Part shown: positions 7,252 to 13,445 of the stretch, piece by piece
How positions within the stretch are numbered: position 1 is the first letter of the stretch
How the letters are laid out: each line of letters starts with the position of its first letter
NCBI GenBank assembly: GCA_039180415.1
Contig: JBCDDH010000082.1
Coordinates: 1-14,340, forward strand
Origin: CAZIXN01 sp039180415
GTDB taxonomy: Bacteria; Planctomycetota; Phycisphaerae; Phycisphaerales; Phycisphaeraceae
Length of the DNA stretch: 14,340 bases
Reading direction: 5' to 3'
Notes under the pieces: generated by a model
Seen by the model: the letters and a program-made list of their open reading frames with translations, nothing else
The model's database searches: none
Told to the model about the DNA's origin: nothing
Program-made: the position numbers and the translations under genes

Positions 7252-8646
7252 TCAGCCGCCAAACCCCAGCGCCCCGCGCCGCTCTCGGAAATCCATCACC
7301 GCGTCCGCGTGCCTCGGCTCGTCGATCGCATTGCGAAGCTCACCCGGGTCCGAGCCCAAGTCGATCAGAACCTCCGGCCCACCCGTCGGCGAATCCGACG
7401 CGAAAAACAAATACTTCAAGTCGCCTCGCCGGATCATCAGGTCCGTCCCCCCGAACTGGCTCACCGCCTCGTTTTCCCCGCCGGCAATGCCCGCCGCCTC
7501 GCCCGACATCAAGGGCACCAGCGACCGGCCGTCCAGGCCCGCCCCGCTCACCGTTTCCGATTTGGCGGGCAGCGCCGCGCCGCCCGCCTCGCAGAGCGTC
7601 GCGAACAGATCGATCAACGAGACGTTCGCGTCGACCGCTCGACCGCCGCCGCCCCAACCCCACGCCTCCCGCAGCGCTCGCGGAGGTCGGATCAGCAGCG
7701 GCACCTTTACGCTGCCTTCGAAGAACCGCGACTTCTCCCATAGGCCGTGCTCCCCGAGCATCTCGCCGTGATCGCTGGTGTAGACGATCCACCAGTCATC
7801 GAGGTCATGCCCCGCCCGCTCCAACCCGGCCAGCACGTCGCCGAAAATCGTATCGACCTTTTCCACCATCGCGTAGTACGCCGCCGTCGCCCGCCGTAAC
7901 TCGCGTGGCGACGCCTGGACGTTGGGCCCGTGCTGCGTTCGGCCCAGACTCGGATGGTCCCACACCGCCTCGTCCGCATACGGCACGACCCGGGGAAGGT
8001 AGTACTCGAACTTATCCGCGTCGGCGAAGAACGGGTAATGCGGCTGCAACAGCGACACCTTCAGCAGCGTCGGCCGAGCGCCCGCCGGGCGATCGTAAAA
8101 CGGGTCCACCCAGTGGTCGCGGATGAAATCCAGCGTCGCCGCTCGCGCACGCTCATCGAACCGCTGATACGGCCCGTCGCCAACGCCCGCCCGGAGCACC
8201 TCCTTCTGGTTGGTCCACTTGCCCGTCCCGCCTTCTTCGGGATACGCCGTGTCGTCGATCGGCTCGTAATGGGCCCGGCTCACTTCCGCGTCCGGCGCGA
8301 TGCGGTGCGTCCAGCCCTGCATCTGCTCCGGGCCCATGTGGTGCAACTTGCCCACGCAGGCGGTCGTGTATCCAAACTGCGCCAGCCGCTTCGCGAACGT
8401 CATCGAAAACGGCGGCAGGTCTTGACCGAAGCGCTCCACGCCGCACGTCCGCGGCAGCTGCCCCGCCATTAGGCACTGCCGGGCGGGCACGCAGATCGGC
8501 GACGGCGTGTACGCCGACGTGAACACCGCCGACTCGCAAGCCAACCGATCCAGGGTCGGCGTCCGCACCACCGCGTCCCCGGCAAACCCGGCCACGTCCG
8601 CGCGGTGTTGATCCGACATCAGAAACAAAATATTCGGCCTGTCCAC
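7252..8646 (-). CDS. Sulfatase (type I, formylglycine-dependent), no signal peptide
   Basis: A 464-aa sulfatase of the alkaline phosphatase superfamily. The signature is PICVPARQCLMAGQ (50-63): Cys52 is the formylglycine precursor in the C-x-P-x-R motif and Arg56 its partner. Other active-site residues are Asp12 in LFLMSDQHR, Lys100 and His102 in VGKLHH, His203 in LLQPHYP, and Asp292-His293 in YTSDHGEMLGEHG, with Lys305 in LWEKS. SDQHR in place of the usual DD motif is common in choline-sulfatase-like and polysaccharide-related sulfatases. The start is taken as GTG 8646 (then DRPNILFLMSD), because a TATGAT box ends 7 bases upstream; ATG 8658, giving 4 more residues, lies inside the box. No signal peptide precedes the core, so it should act in the cytoplasm on an imported sulfated compound. 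The maturation enzyme is not in this window. It heads the operon, 61 bases before the ROK start. Confidence 0.93.
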   Translation of the reverse strand: MDRPNILFLMSDQHRADVAGFAGDAVVRTPTLDRLACESAVFTSAYTPSPICVPARQCLMAGQLPRTCGVERFGQDLPPFSMTFAKRLAQFGYTTACVGKLHHMGPEQMQGWTHRIAPDAEVSRAHYEPIDDTAYPEEGGTGKWTNQKEVLRAGVGDGPYQRFDERARAATLDFIRDHWVDPFYDRPAGARPTLLKVSLLQPHYPFFADADKFEYYLPRVVPYADEAVWDHPSLGRTQHGPNVQASPRELRRATAAYYAMVEKVDTIFGDVLAGLERAGHDLDDWWIVYTSDHGEMLGEHGLWEKSRFFEGSVKVPLLIRPPRALREAWGWGGGGRAVDANVSLIDLFATLCEAGGAALPAKSETVSGAGLDGRSLVPLMSGEAAGIAGGENEAVSQFGGTDLMIRRGDLKYLFFASDSPTGGPEVLIDLGSDPGELRNAIDEPRHADAVMDFRERRGALGFGG

Positions 8647-8681
8647 GCCCGGGATCATAAAGCAGCCCGGGGCGACGCCCC
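8647..8681. repeat. GC-rich repeats and inverted repeat around the sulfatase promoter
   Basis: GCCCGGG occurs at 8647-8653 and 8665-8671, 18 bases apart, flanking the TATGAT box. Next to the second copy is a perfect inverted repeat, GGGGCG-A-CGCCCC (8669-8681). All lie in the short space between the tRNA terminator and the sulfatase start. They could be operator sites for the ROK or another regulator, or a hairpin; the evidence is only the symmetry. Confidence 0.35.
8654..8659 (-). promoter_or_regulatory. -10 box of the sulfatase gene (TATGAT), leaderless
   Basis: TATGAT on the minus strand ends 7 bases before GTG 8646. No good -35 hexamer is visible 16-18 bases upstream. The call rests on the position of the box, shared with three other genes in the window, and on the tRNA terminator just upstream, which leaves little other room for a promoter. 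Confidence 0.5.
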
Positions 8682-8692
8682 TCCGGCCCACC

Positions 8693-8727
8693 AAAAAGCC
8701 TCGCAAACCCGAGGTTTGCGAGGCTTT
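8693..8727 (-). terminator. Rho-independent terminator after tRNA-Thr
   Basis: A perfect 15-bp stem (arms 8695-8709 and 8713-8727) with a 3-base loop, followed on the minus strand by five T residues (8693-8697). It begins 7 bases after the tRNA 3' end and is correctly oriented to end the tRNA transcript. It should also isolate the sulfatase operon, whose start codon is less than 50 bases further on. Confidence 0.92.
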
Positions 8728-8733
8728 CCAAGA

Positions 8734-8806
8734 AGCCACCCATGGGACTCGAACCCACGACCTCACCCTTACCAAGGGTGTGCTCTACCAACTGAGCTAG
8801 GGTGGC
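8734..8806 (-). tRNA. tRNA-Thr (anticodon GGT)
   Basis: A full cloverleaf reads on the minus strand. The acceptor stem is GCCACCC (from 8806) paired with GGGTGGC (ending 8735). The D-arm is GCTC/GAGC with AGTTGGTA in the loop. The anticodon stem is CACCC/GGGTG around the loop TTGGTAA, with anticodon GGT at 8771-8773. The T-arm is GTGGG-TTCGAGT-CCCAT, with one G-T pair. The discriminator base is T at 8734, and CCA is not encoded. The anticodon reads ACC/ACT threonine codons. Confidence 0.97.
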
Positions 8807-8953
8807 GGTACGGATTTCCGGCGCGACCGGCAGCGCCCACGACGCCTTCGGCCGAGCCACCCAAAATAACCCGCGGCTCGTCGCCGCGTCAAACCCCTCG
8901 GCTCCGACCGATCCCGAATCGGCGAGAATCCACACCGACGCTATCCGGCATCG

Positions 8954-8959
8954 TATGAT
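8954..8959 (+). promoter_or_regulatory. -10 box of the Nfu gene (TATGAT), leaderless
   Basis: TATGAT ends 6 bases before GTG 8966, placing the expected transcription start at the start codon. There is no recognisable -35 hexamer and no Shine-Dalgarno. The rest of the gap between the tRNA and this box (8807-8953) shows nothing further that can be supported. Confidence 0.5.
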
Positions 8960-8965
8960 GGTTAC

Positions 8966-9241
8966 GTGCCCACTTCCGCCCCAGAATCCGACGCTGGCTT
9001 CGATCCCGACGCTCACCTGGATACGGTGACCCAGATCATCGCGTCGCTGCGTCCGTTGATCCAAGCCGACGGCGGCGACGTCGAGTTTCTCGAACTCACC
9101 GACGCCGGCGTCATCCGCGTCAAACTCAAGGGCGCCTGCGTGGGCTGCCCCTCGGCCTCCATGACGCTCCGCGACGGGATCGAGCGCAGCGTCCGAGAAA
9201 AAGTGCCGGGAATCACCGGGATCGAAGCCCTGGACAGCTGA
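8966..9241 (+). CDS. NifU-like (Nfu) iron-sulfur cluster scaffold protein
   Basis: A 91-aa single-domain protein matching the C-terminal NifU domain. LRPLIQADGGDVEFLEL (28-44) leads to VKLKGACVGCPSASMTLRDGIE (52-73), where Cys58 and Cys61 form the CxxC that binds a 4Fe-4S cluster between two subunits. It ends in IERSVREKVPGITGIEAL, the usual last helix and strand. Known for the family: it receives a cluster and passes it to target enzymes in the cytoplasm. The start is GTG 8966, supported by a TATGAT box 6 bases upstream and no Shine-Dalgarno. The first 18 residues (acidic, Pro/Ser/Asp-rich) precede the domain and look disordered. It is transcribed away from tRNA-Thr and followed after 154 bases by csrA on the same strand. 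No other iron-sulfur genes are nearby, so it appears to be a stand-alone housekeeping carrier. Confidence 0.93.
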   Translation: MPTSAPESDAGFDPDAHLDTVTQIIASLRPLIQADGGDVEFLELTDAGVIRVKLKGACVGCPSASMTLRDGIERSVREKVPGITGIEALDS

Positions 9242-9288
9242 CCGTCGAGCCGGTACGGCCCGTGAATGCCTAAGCCTGATTCGGTCGA

Positions 9289-9297
9289 TGCTTATAG
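9289..9297 (+). promoter_or_regulatory. Possible extended -10 promoter of csrA
   Basis: TG-C-TTATAG resembles an extended -10 element in the 154-base gap between nfu and csrA. Transcription from about 9304 would give a leader of about 90 bases carrying several GGA sites. No convincing -35 is seen, and read-through from nfu is an alternative because no terminator separates the two genes. Confidence 0.35.
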
Positions 9298-9352
9298 GCA
9301 AACCGAACGGTCGCCGGACGCTATGTGCCCCGCCGATCCCGAATCACCTGGC

Positions 9353-9396
9353 ACGGAGATGCCCCACCGACCGCCCCTCAGCGGGAGAACCACGGA
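9353..9396 (+). promoter_or_regulatory. csrA leader with GGA motifs and Shine-Dalgarno
   Basis: ACGGA occurs at 9353-9357 and again at 9392-9396, the second overlapping the first base of the start codon. GGGAG at 9383-9387 is the Shine-Dalgarno, 8 bases before the ATG, and itself contains a GGA. A further GGA is at 9316-9318. CsrA binds GGA in RNA, typically in A(N)GGA contexts over ribosome sites, so this layout suggests CsrA represses its own translation (inference). Confidence 0.45.
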
Positions 9397-9602
9397 TGCT
9401 CGCTCTCACCCGACGCAAAGGCGAAGAAGTCGTCATCGGCGACCCCAAAAACCCGCTGGGCATGATCCGCGTCGTGGACATCCACGGCGACAAGGTCAAG
9501 CTCGCTTTCGACTTCCCCCGCGACGTCGACATCAACCGCAAAGAACTCGCCGACGAAAAAGCCCGCGGCGAAAAACCGAGCAAGCCCGGCGACGCGGCGT
9601 AA
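9396..9602 (+). CDS. csrA: Carbon storage regulator CsrA (translational regulator)
   Basis: A 68-aa protein of the CsrA/RsmA family. The N-terminus MLALTRRKGEEVVIGD matches the consensus MLILTRRxGExxxIGD, with RNA-binding residues Leu4, Arg6 and Arg7. Arg48 in VDINRKEL corresponds to the conserved Arg44 of VHREEI. The loop after IGD is a few residues longer than in gammaproteobacterial CsrA (PKNPLG inserted). The C-terminal tail is charged (EKARGEKPSKPGDAA). Known for the family: a homodimer that binds GGA-containing hairpins near ribosome sites and controls carbon use, motility and biofilm genes. The start is supported by GGGAG 8 bases upstream. It lies between nfu and a convergent MTA phosphorylase gene. 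The 57-base gap after it (9603-9659) holds a small GC hairpin, CGCCG-TTTCG-CGGCG at 9621-9635, without a T-run, so termination there is uncertain. Confidence 0.95.
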   Translation: MLALTRRKGEEVVIGDPKNPLGMIRVVDIHGDKVKLAFDFPRDVDINRKELADEKARGEKPSKPGDAA

Positions 9603-9659
9603 ACCGCGATCCGACCCCTTCGCCGTTTCGCGGCGCAGCAATCGGCGTCGAGCCCCGAG

Positions 9660-10553
9660 TCAGCCCCCGAAATACTTGCCCCACAACGGCCGGAGCTTTT
9701 CGATCTCCGCGGGATCAATCTTCGCTTTGTCCGACCAGATCCCCAGCGACAACGCGTCGTGGGCGGGACTACCCCCGTCCCGAAGCATCGACACGTCCGC
9801 CAAAGCCGTCTTCATGAGCGCGAGGTTCGCGGCGGTGGCTTTCTGCAAGTTCCCGATGATCTCCCGCAGCAACGATTCGCGCGACCGCTCCGGGTCGTGG
9901 GGCTTCCAAGCGTCGAAGTCCGTCGGCATCGCGACCAGTGCGTAGGCCAATTCCGCTTCGCGGGCGAGCTTCGCCTCGGGGCAGGCGGTCATGCCGATCA
10001 GGTCGCCGCCGAGCTGCCGGTGCATCTTTGATTCGGCCGCGGTTGAAAACGCCGGGCCTTCCATGCACACGTACGTCCCGGCCCGGTGCACCCGCGTGTT
10101 GCCGTCTAGCTTCTCCGCCGCCGCCAACAGCCACCGCCGCATCACCGGGCAGAACGGCTCGGCGAACTCCACGTGCACCGCGGCCCGCTCGAAGAACGTC
10201 GCCGGCCGGTGCCGCGTGCGATCGATCAGCTGGTCGCACACCACCAGCTCGCCGGGCACGAAATCCTCACGCAGCGAACCCGTCGCCCCGCTCGCCAGCA
10301 CGTGCGTCACGCCCAGCGTCTTGAGCGCAAAGAGATTCGCCCGGTACGGCACCGCCCCGGGGTTGAGCGTGTGCCCGATCCCGTGCCGCTGTAGTAAAAA
10401 CACCGGCGTGCCGTCCCAGACCGTCTCCACGATCGGCGACGAGGGCTTCCCGAACGGCGTGTCCACGTCGTGCGACCGCACCACGGCTTCCTCGCCCAAC
10501 GCCGCCCCTAAGCCCGACCCGCCGATCACCGCGATGTTCATGGGTTCTGCCAT
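9660..10553 (-). CDS. mtnP: S-methyl-5'-thioadenosine phosphorylase
   Basis: A 297-aa purine nucleoside phosphorylase family enzyme. It begins with the phosphate-binding loop IAVIGGSGLG (7-16), then LLQRHGIGHTLNPGAVPYR (53-71), ASGATGSLRED (87-97), YVCMEGPAFSTAAESKM (161-177), and GMTACPEAKLAREAELAYA (187-205). PTDFDAW (210-216) carries the two aspartates that mark MTA phosphorylases and recognise the 6-amino group of adenine; guanosine/inosine enzymes have Asn there. It splits methylthioadenosine, a by-product of polyamine synthesis, into adenine and methylthioribose-1-phosphate for methionine salvage. It is cytoplasmic. About 45 residues after the core (from ADVSMLRDGG) extend the C-terminus beyond the human enzyme. 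The start at 10553 is favoured by a TATGGT box 6 bases upstream; Met5 at 10541 is the alternative. It is convergent with csrA and divergent from the coiled-coil protein gene. No other salvage genes are visible. Confidence 0.94.
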   Translation of the reverse strand: MAEPMNIAVIGGSGLGAALGEEAVVRSHDVDTPFGKPSSPIVETVWDGTPVFLLQRHGIGHTLNPGAVPYRANLFALKTLGVTHVLASGATGSLREDFVPGELVVCDQLIDRTRHRPATFFERAAVHVEFAEPFCPVMRRWLLAAAEKLDGNTRVHRAGTYVCMEGPAFSTAAESKMHRQLGGDLIGMTACPEAKLAREAELAYALVAMPTDFDAWKPHDPERSRESLLREIIGNLQKATAANLALMKTALADVSMLRDGGSPAHDALSLGIWSDKAKIDPAEIEKLRPLWGKYFGG

Positions 10554-10559
10554 ATCCGA

Positions 10560-10565
10560 ACCATA
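10560..10565 (-). promoter_or_regulatory. -10 box of the MTA phosphorylase gene (TATGGT), leaderless
   Basis: TATGGT on the minus strand ends 6 bases before ATG 10553. No matching -35 is visible. The remainder of this divergent gap (10566-10682) holds a weak TATGCC on the plus strand (10601-10606) and a GGAG Shine-Dalgarno (10670-10673) for the rightward gene, and nothing else clear. Confidence 0.45.
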
Positions 10566-10682
10566 ATGAAACGGGAGTAACGGCCCGCCGCCCGTCGGCG
10601 TATGCCTTGCGTGATCACCGCCGTGGCCGAATGAACCCGGCCTCGCCCCCCAATCCCCTGCCATCCAACGGAGCCCCCGACC

Positions 10683-11921
10683 ATGACCACCACCCTCCCC
10701 CGCCGTCGCATCAAGCCCGCCCTCCTGATCGCGGCCGCCGGCTCGATGATCGGGGCCGGGCTGTTGCTCGCCCGCCCGGCCGCCGCCGACCACCACGACA
10801 ACCCCTTCGCCGAAGTGCCCTTCGAGCTGCGCGTCGATCTGGCCAAGGCCTACGCCAGCCCGCTCGGCGAAACGGTCATGAGCTACGTCCGCCAGGCCAA
10901 GCCCAACGCCGACGAGCTCATGGACGGCCTGGCCGAGACGCTCGGCATGGACCTGCGCACCGCCGTGTCCACCGTCGTCGTCCGCGGCATGATCGCGTCC
11001 ACCTCGTCTCCGTCCCGCCACGCGGTTGACATGAGCGAGTACGACTTGCAGATCATCGCCGATTTGGGCGAGACCACCGGCAAGCTCGAAGGCTGGATGC
11101 TCGGCCTGCCCGGCTACGACTCCGACGAACTCGACGACCAAACGCTGCTGCACAGCTTCGTGATCGAGGACGACAGCCGCGAAGCGGACCACGGCGACGA
11201 GGTGCGTGAACTCGAAATCGAAGCCGAAGAACTCCAACACGAAGTCGAAGTGATCACCCGCGAGCTGCGTGCCGCGGAAGACGAAGAACGCGAGGAACTC
11301 GCCGTGGAACTCCGCGACTTGCAGCGGGAACGCGATCTGATCCGCCGTGAACTCGGCGAGATGCTGGAAGACCGCCGCGACGAAGAAGAGGAGGAAGAAG
11401 GCCTGTTCCGCGTATTCGTCGCCCTGCCCGAGGCCGATGGCCGGTTCACTCTGGTCGCGGCGCTGGACGACGAAGCCGTGATCGAGATGGCCGAGGCCGT
11501 CCGCGAAGGCGAAACGCTGCTCGACGAAGACGAAGCGCTGCGAGGCGAAGAGATCGCTCGGCTCTACCTCGACGACCTGTCCAACCACAACCTCCCCCGC
11601 AGAGTCCCGGGCTCGGCCTTGCTCGATTCCGTCGCCGGCTTGAGCCTCACGCTGGGCAGCGGACGCAACATCACCGCCGAGATGGTGATGGAAACCTCAA
11701 GCCCGGCCCGCGCCCGGCAGGTGTCCCAACTGCTGCAAGGCCTGATCGCCCTGTCGCAGCTCGCCGCCCTCGAACAGCCCGATATCCAGGAACTCGCCAA
11801 CACGCTGCAGGAGATCCAGATCACGCAACTCGACGACGCCGAGGAACCGGGCGTGTCCGCGCGTTTCTCCGGCAGCCACGCCAAGTTCGAAGAACTGCTC
11901 GGCTACGTCCTGAGCAACTAA
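10683..11921 (+). CDS. Secreted acidic coiled-coil protein, function unknown
   Basis: A 412-aa protein that I do not recognise as a named family. A signal peptide is clear: RRRIK at 7-11, a hydrophobic stretch to about 30, and a likely cleavage after RPAAA (31-35). Residues about 40-165 form an alpha/beta region. Residues about 166-239 are a highly charged helix rich in Glu and Arg with a heptad pattern, so probably a coiled coil, ending in six Glu in a row (234-239). A second alpha/beta region follows (240-412), opening with FRVFVALPEADGRFTLVAALDD. The helix thus looks like an arm inserted between two globular parts, perhaps two halves of one repeated domain (QIIADLGETTGKL at 123-135 and LVAALDDEAVIEM at 257-269 are weakly alike). 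The start has GGAG 9 bases upstream (10670-10673). It is followed after 33 bases by an ECF sigma factor gene and is probably in its operon. It should act in the periplasm or outside the cell. Confidence 0.85.
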   Translation: MTTTLPRRRIKPALLIAAAGSMIGAGLLLARPAAADHHDNPFAEVPFELRVDLAKAYASPLGETVMSYVRQAKPNADELMDGLAETLGMDLRTAVSTVVVRGMIASTSSPSRHAVDMSEYDLQIIADLGETTGKLEGWMLGLPGYDSDELDDQTLLHSFVIEDDSREADHGDEVRELEIEAEELQHEVEVITRELRAAEDEEREELAVELRDLQRERDLIRRELGEMLEDRRDEEEEEEGLFRVFVALPEADGRFTLVAALDDEAVIEMAEAVREGETLLDEDEALRGEEIARLYLDDLSNHNLPRRVPGSALLDSVAGLSLTLGSGRNITAEMVMETSSPARARQVSQLLQGLIALSQLAALEQPDIQELANTLQEIQITQLDDAEEPGVSARFSGSHAKFEELLGYVLSN

Positions 11922-11942
11922 TGATCGCAAACGCGTCGCCGC

Positions 11943-11947
11943 AGGAG
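11943..11947 (+). promoter_or_regulatory. Shine-Dalgarno deciding a TTG start
   Basis: AGGAG, 7 bases before TTG 11955, is the strongest ribosome site in the window. It fixes the start of the first ECF sigma factor gene; no ATG exists in frame before the conserved sigma region. Confidence 0.7.
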
Positions 11948-11954
11948 CTGCCGA

Positions 11955-12623
11955 TTGCCGCCGTGTGATCCGCATCCCGAAGAACGCCTCCACGCCCTGG
12001 CCGCCGCGGTGACCCTCCGCGGCGACCGGGGCGCGTTCGACGAATTGGCCGAGGCGATGCGGCCGCGTCTGGTGGCGCTGCTACGGCAGCGGCTCCGCGA
12101 CGACGCCGACGCGCAGGACGCGGCCCAGGCGGCGCTGCTGCGGTGGTGGGAGCAGCGGGACAAGTACGACGTCAACCGGCCGTTCGTACCCTGGCTGCTG
12201 ACGCTGACCGTCCGGCTGGGCGTCGACCTGCAACGCCGCGGCGCCCGCCGACGCAAGCACGAAGACGCCGCCGCCGAAGCCGCCCGGTACGCCGGCGACC
12301 CGGCCCGCGAGGCACCGTCGCGCCGGCTGGAACGACGCGAGCGGCGCGACTCGATCTGGCCGCTCGTCCGCGCGACCGTTAGCCCGGAAACCGCCGAGGC
12401 GCTCTGGCTGTTCTACGGCGAAGGGATGTCGGCTTCCGAGATCGCCGGCGTGCTGGGCAAACGCCCCGCGTCGGTGCGGGTGCTGCTGCATCGCGGCCGG
12501 GAAGCGTTGCGGACCCCGATGCGTAACGCGGGCTGGGGCCTCAACACAGACACGACCAAAACAACGCCCGACGACGCCGGACCACGGCCGGCCTTCCTCG
12601 ACCCGGTGGGAGCCGCCTCATGA
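11955..12623 (+). CDS. ECF-type RNA polymerase sigma factor (first)
   Basis: A 222-aa sigma-70 family protein of the extracytoplasmic function (ECF) group with only regions 2 and 4. Region 2 spans about 27-96: AFDELAEAMRPRLVALLRQRL, then DAQDAAQAALLRWWEQRDKYD, which matches the core-binding DAEDxxQ helix, and PFVPWLLTLTVRLGVDLQRR as region 2.4. Region 4 spans about 136-188, with SASEIAGVLGKRPASVRVLLHRGREAL as the DNA-binding helix-turn-helix. A 35-residue Thr/Asp/Pro-rich tail follows. The start is TTG, supported by AGGAG 7 bases upstream. It lies 33 bases after the secreted coiled-coil gene, and its stop overlaps the next gene's ATG (ATGA). This pairing with a membrane protein is typical of sigma/anti-sigma pairs. 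The planctomycete subgroup and its target promoters cannot be read here. Confidence 0.9.
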   Translation: MPPCDPHPEERLHALAAAVTLRGDRGAFDELAEAMRPRLVALLRQRLRDDADAQDAAQAALLRWWEQRDKYDVNRPFVPWLLTLTVRLGVDLQRRGARRRKHEDAAAEAARYAGDPAREAPSRRLERRERRDSIWPLVRATVSPETAEALWLFYGEGMSASEIAGVLGKRPASVRVLLHRGREALRTPMRNAGWGLNTDTTKTTPDDAGPRPAFLDPVGAAS

Positions 12624-13375
12624 TCACCCGCATCGCCCTGTTCTTCCTGCACCGCGCCTTGGACGAGCGCCGCGCCGTGCCCGCGTCGGTTCGGCTACTT
12701 GGCGAAGCGCACCCGCCCACGGCCCGCGCGGTCGCCGAGATTCTTGAGGCCCACGGCGCACTGAACGATGACATCGCGCTTCGGCGGGAGTTGGGCGACG
12801 CCTCGCCAACCCGCCCGGGAGCCCCGGCCGCGGCGGCCTGGTCCCGGACCGACCCCGCGTGGTGGGCGGGCGGCGGGATGCGGAGCGTCGCGTCGGCCGC
12901 GGCCGTGCTCGCGGTCGCGGGGCTGGTGGCCGTGTCCACGCTGCGCAGCGGACCTCCCGAAGCCGGGAACGCGGTGGCGTGGAACCTCAGCCCGGAGCCC
13001 GACGCCGACATCTCCGACGGAGCCGACGACGGAAACGAGGCGCCCACGGGCGTCGCGGTCGACGCGCTGGTGCTCGATCTGCCGGCGCTCCCGGGCGTCC
13101 CCAACCCGCTGGCCGGGCCGTCGCGCGCGGTGCGGGCCGCGCTCACGCCCGTCGCCGACCCCGCCGCCGCGTTGCGCAAAGGGGTGAACCGCCTGGGCGA
13201 GGGGCTCGAAGCGCCGCTGCGGCGGGAGTGGTCGGCGATCGTGTCTCAACTCGACGCCGTGGTCCGCCTGACCAGCCCAGCCGAACCCGAGGGCACCCCC
13301 GCCGAGCCGCCCGCCGTTCCGTCCACGCGTCGTCGGCCACCCTCCCCCGAACCGTCCGCGGCCGTGCGCGTATGA
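12620..13375 (+). CDS. Single-pass membrane protein, probable anti-sigma factor or sigma-linked sensor
   Basis: A 251-aa protein without a recognised family motif. The N-terminal ~85 residues are cytoplasmic-like and helical (ALDERRAVPASVRLLGEA, ARAVAEILEAHGAL). One transmembrane helix lies at about 88-108 (SVASAAAVLAVAGLVAVSTL). The remainder is an Asp/Pro/Ala-rich outer region with a helical segment (about 163-215) and a Pro-rich end (about 220-251). No H-x3-C-x2-C zinc motif is present, so it is not a classical ZAS-domain anti-sigma factor. The call rests on its topology and its 4-base overlap with the ECF sigma gene upstream: translation is coupled, giving a fixed ratio, as for sigma/anti-sigma pairs. 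A structural membrane protein under sigma control is the alternative. Confidence 0.7.
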   Translation: MITRIALFFLHRALDERRAVPASVRLLGEAHPPTARAVAEILEAHGALNDDIALRRELGDASPTRPGAPAAAAWSRTDPAWWAGGGMRSVASAAAVLAVAGLVAVSTLRSGPPEAGNAVAWNLSPEPDADISDGADDGNEAPTGVAVDALVLDLPALPGVPNPLAGPSRAVRAALTPVADPAAALRKGVNRLGEGLEAPLRREWSAIVSQLDAVVRLTSPAEPEGTPAEPPAVPSTRRRPPSPEPSAAVRV

Positions 13376-13376
13376 T
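13371..13376 (+). promoter_or_regulatory. Possible -10 box for the second sigma factor gene
   Basis: TATGAT overlaps the stop codon of the preceding gene, in the same 11-base context (CGTATGATGGT) as the box before nfu. Here it lies about 70 bases before the next start, so a leader would exist. No -35 is evident. It could be a chance consequence of a Val-stop codon pair. Confidence 0.3.
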
Positions 13377-13434
13377 GGTGCGTTCGCGGCCGACCGGTGC
13401 GCCGCGACCGCTCGATCGTCCGCACCCGACTTGC

Positions 13435-13438
13435 GAGG
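13435..13438 (+). promoter_or_regulatory. Shine-Dalgarno for a TTG start of the second sigma factor
   Basis: GAGG, 7 bases before TTG 13446. It supports that start over TTG 13431 and over ATG 13476, which has no ribosome site upstream and would cut into the conserved first helix. Confidence 0.5.
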
Positions 13439-13445
13439 CCTGCTT

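Noticed and set aside
6460..7743. Plus-strand Pro/Ser/Arg-rich open frames across the ROK and sulfatase genes
   Set aside because: Composition reflects the antisense of GC-rich codons; the opposite strand carries intact catalytic and zinc motifs.
8647..8775. N-terminal extension of the sulfatase frame through the tRNA gene
   Set aside because: The frame stays open through the tRNA-Thr gene and its terminator, but a start there would make the coding region overlap both; the sulfatase core begins just after 8646.
8734..8863. Repeat of AGCCACCCA at the tRNA 3' end (8734-8742) and at 8855-8863, as possible attachment sites
   Set aside because: Only 9 bases long, on the upstream side of the tRNA gene, with no integrase or mobile gene nearby; a chance match in GC-rich DNA is more likely.
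9621..9635. CGCCG-TTTCG-CGGCG as a bidirectional terminator between csrA and the MTA phosphorylase gene
   Set aside because: The stem is only 5 bp and no T-run follows on either strand.
10554..11588. N-terminal extension of the MTA phosphorylase frame by about 345 codons
   Set aside because: It runs antisense through the coiled-coil protein gene. The phosphate-binding loop IAVIGGSG right after Met 10553 marks the true N-terminus.
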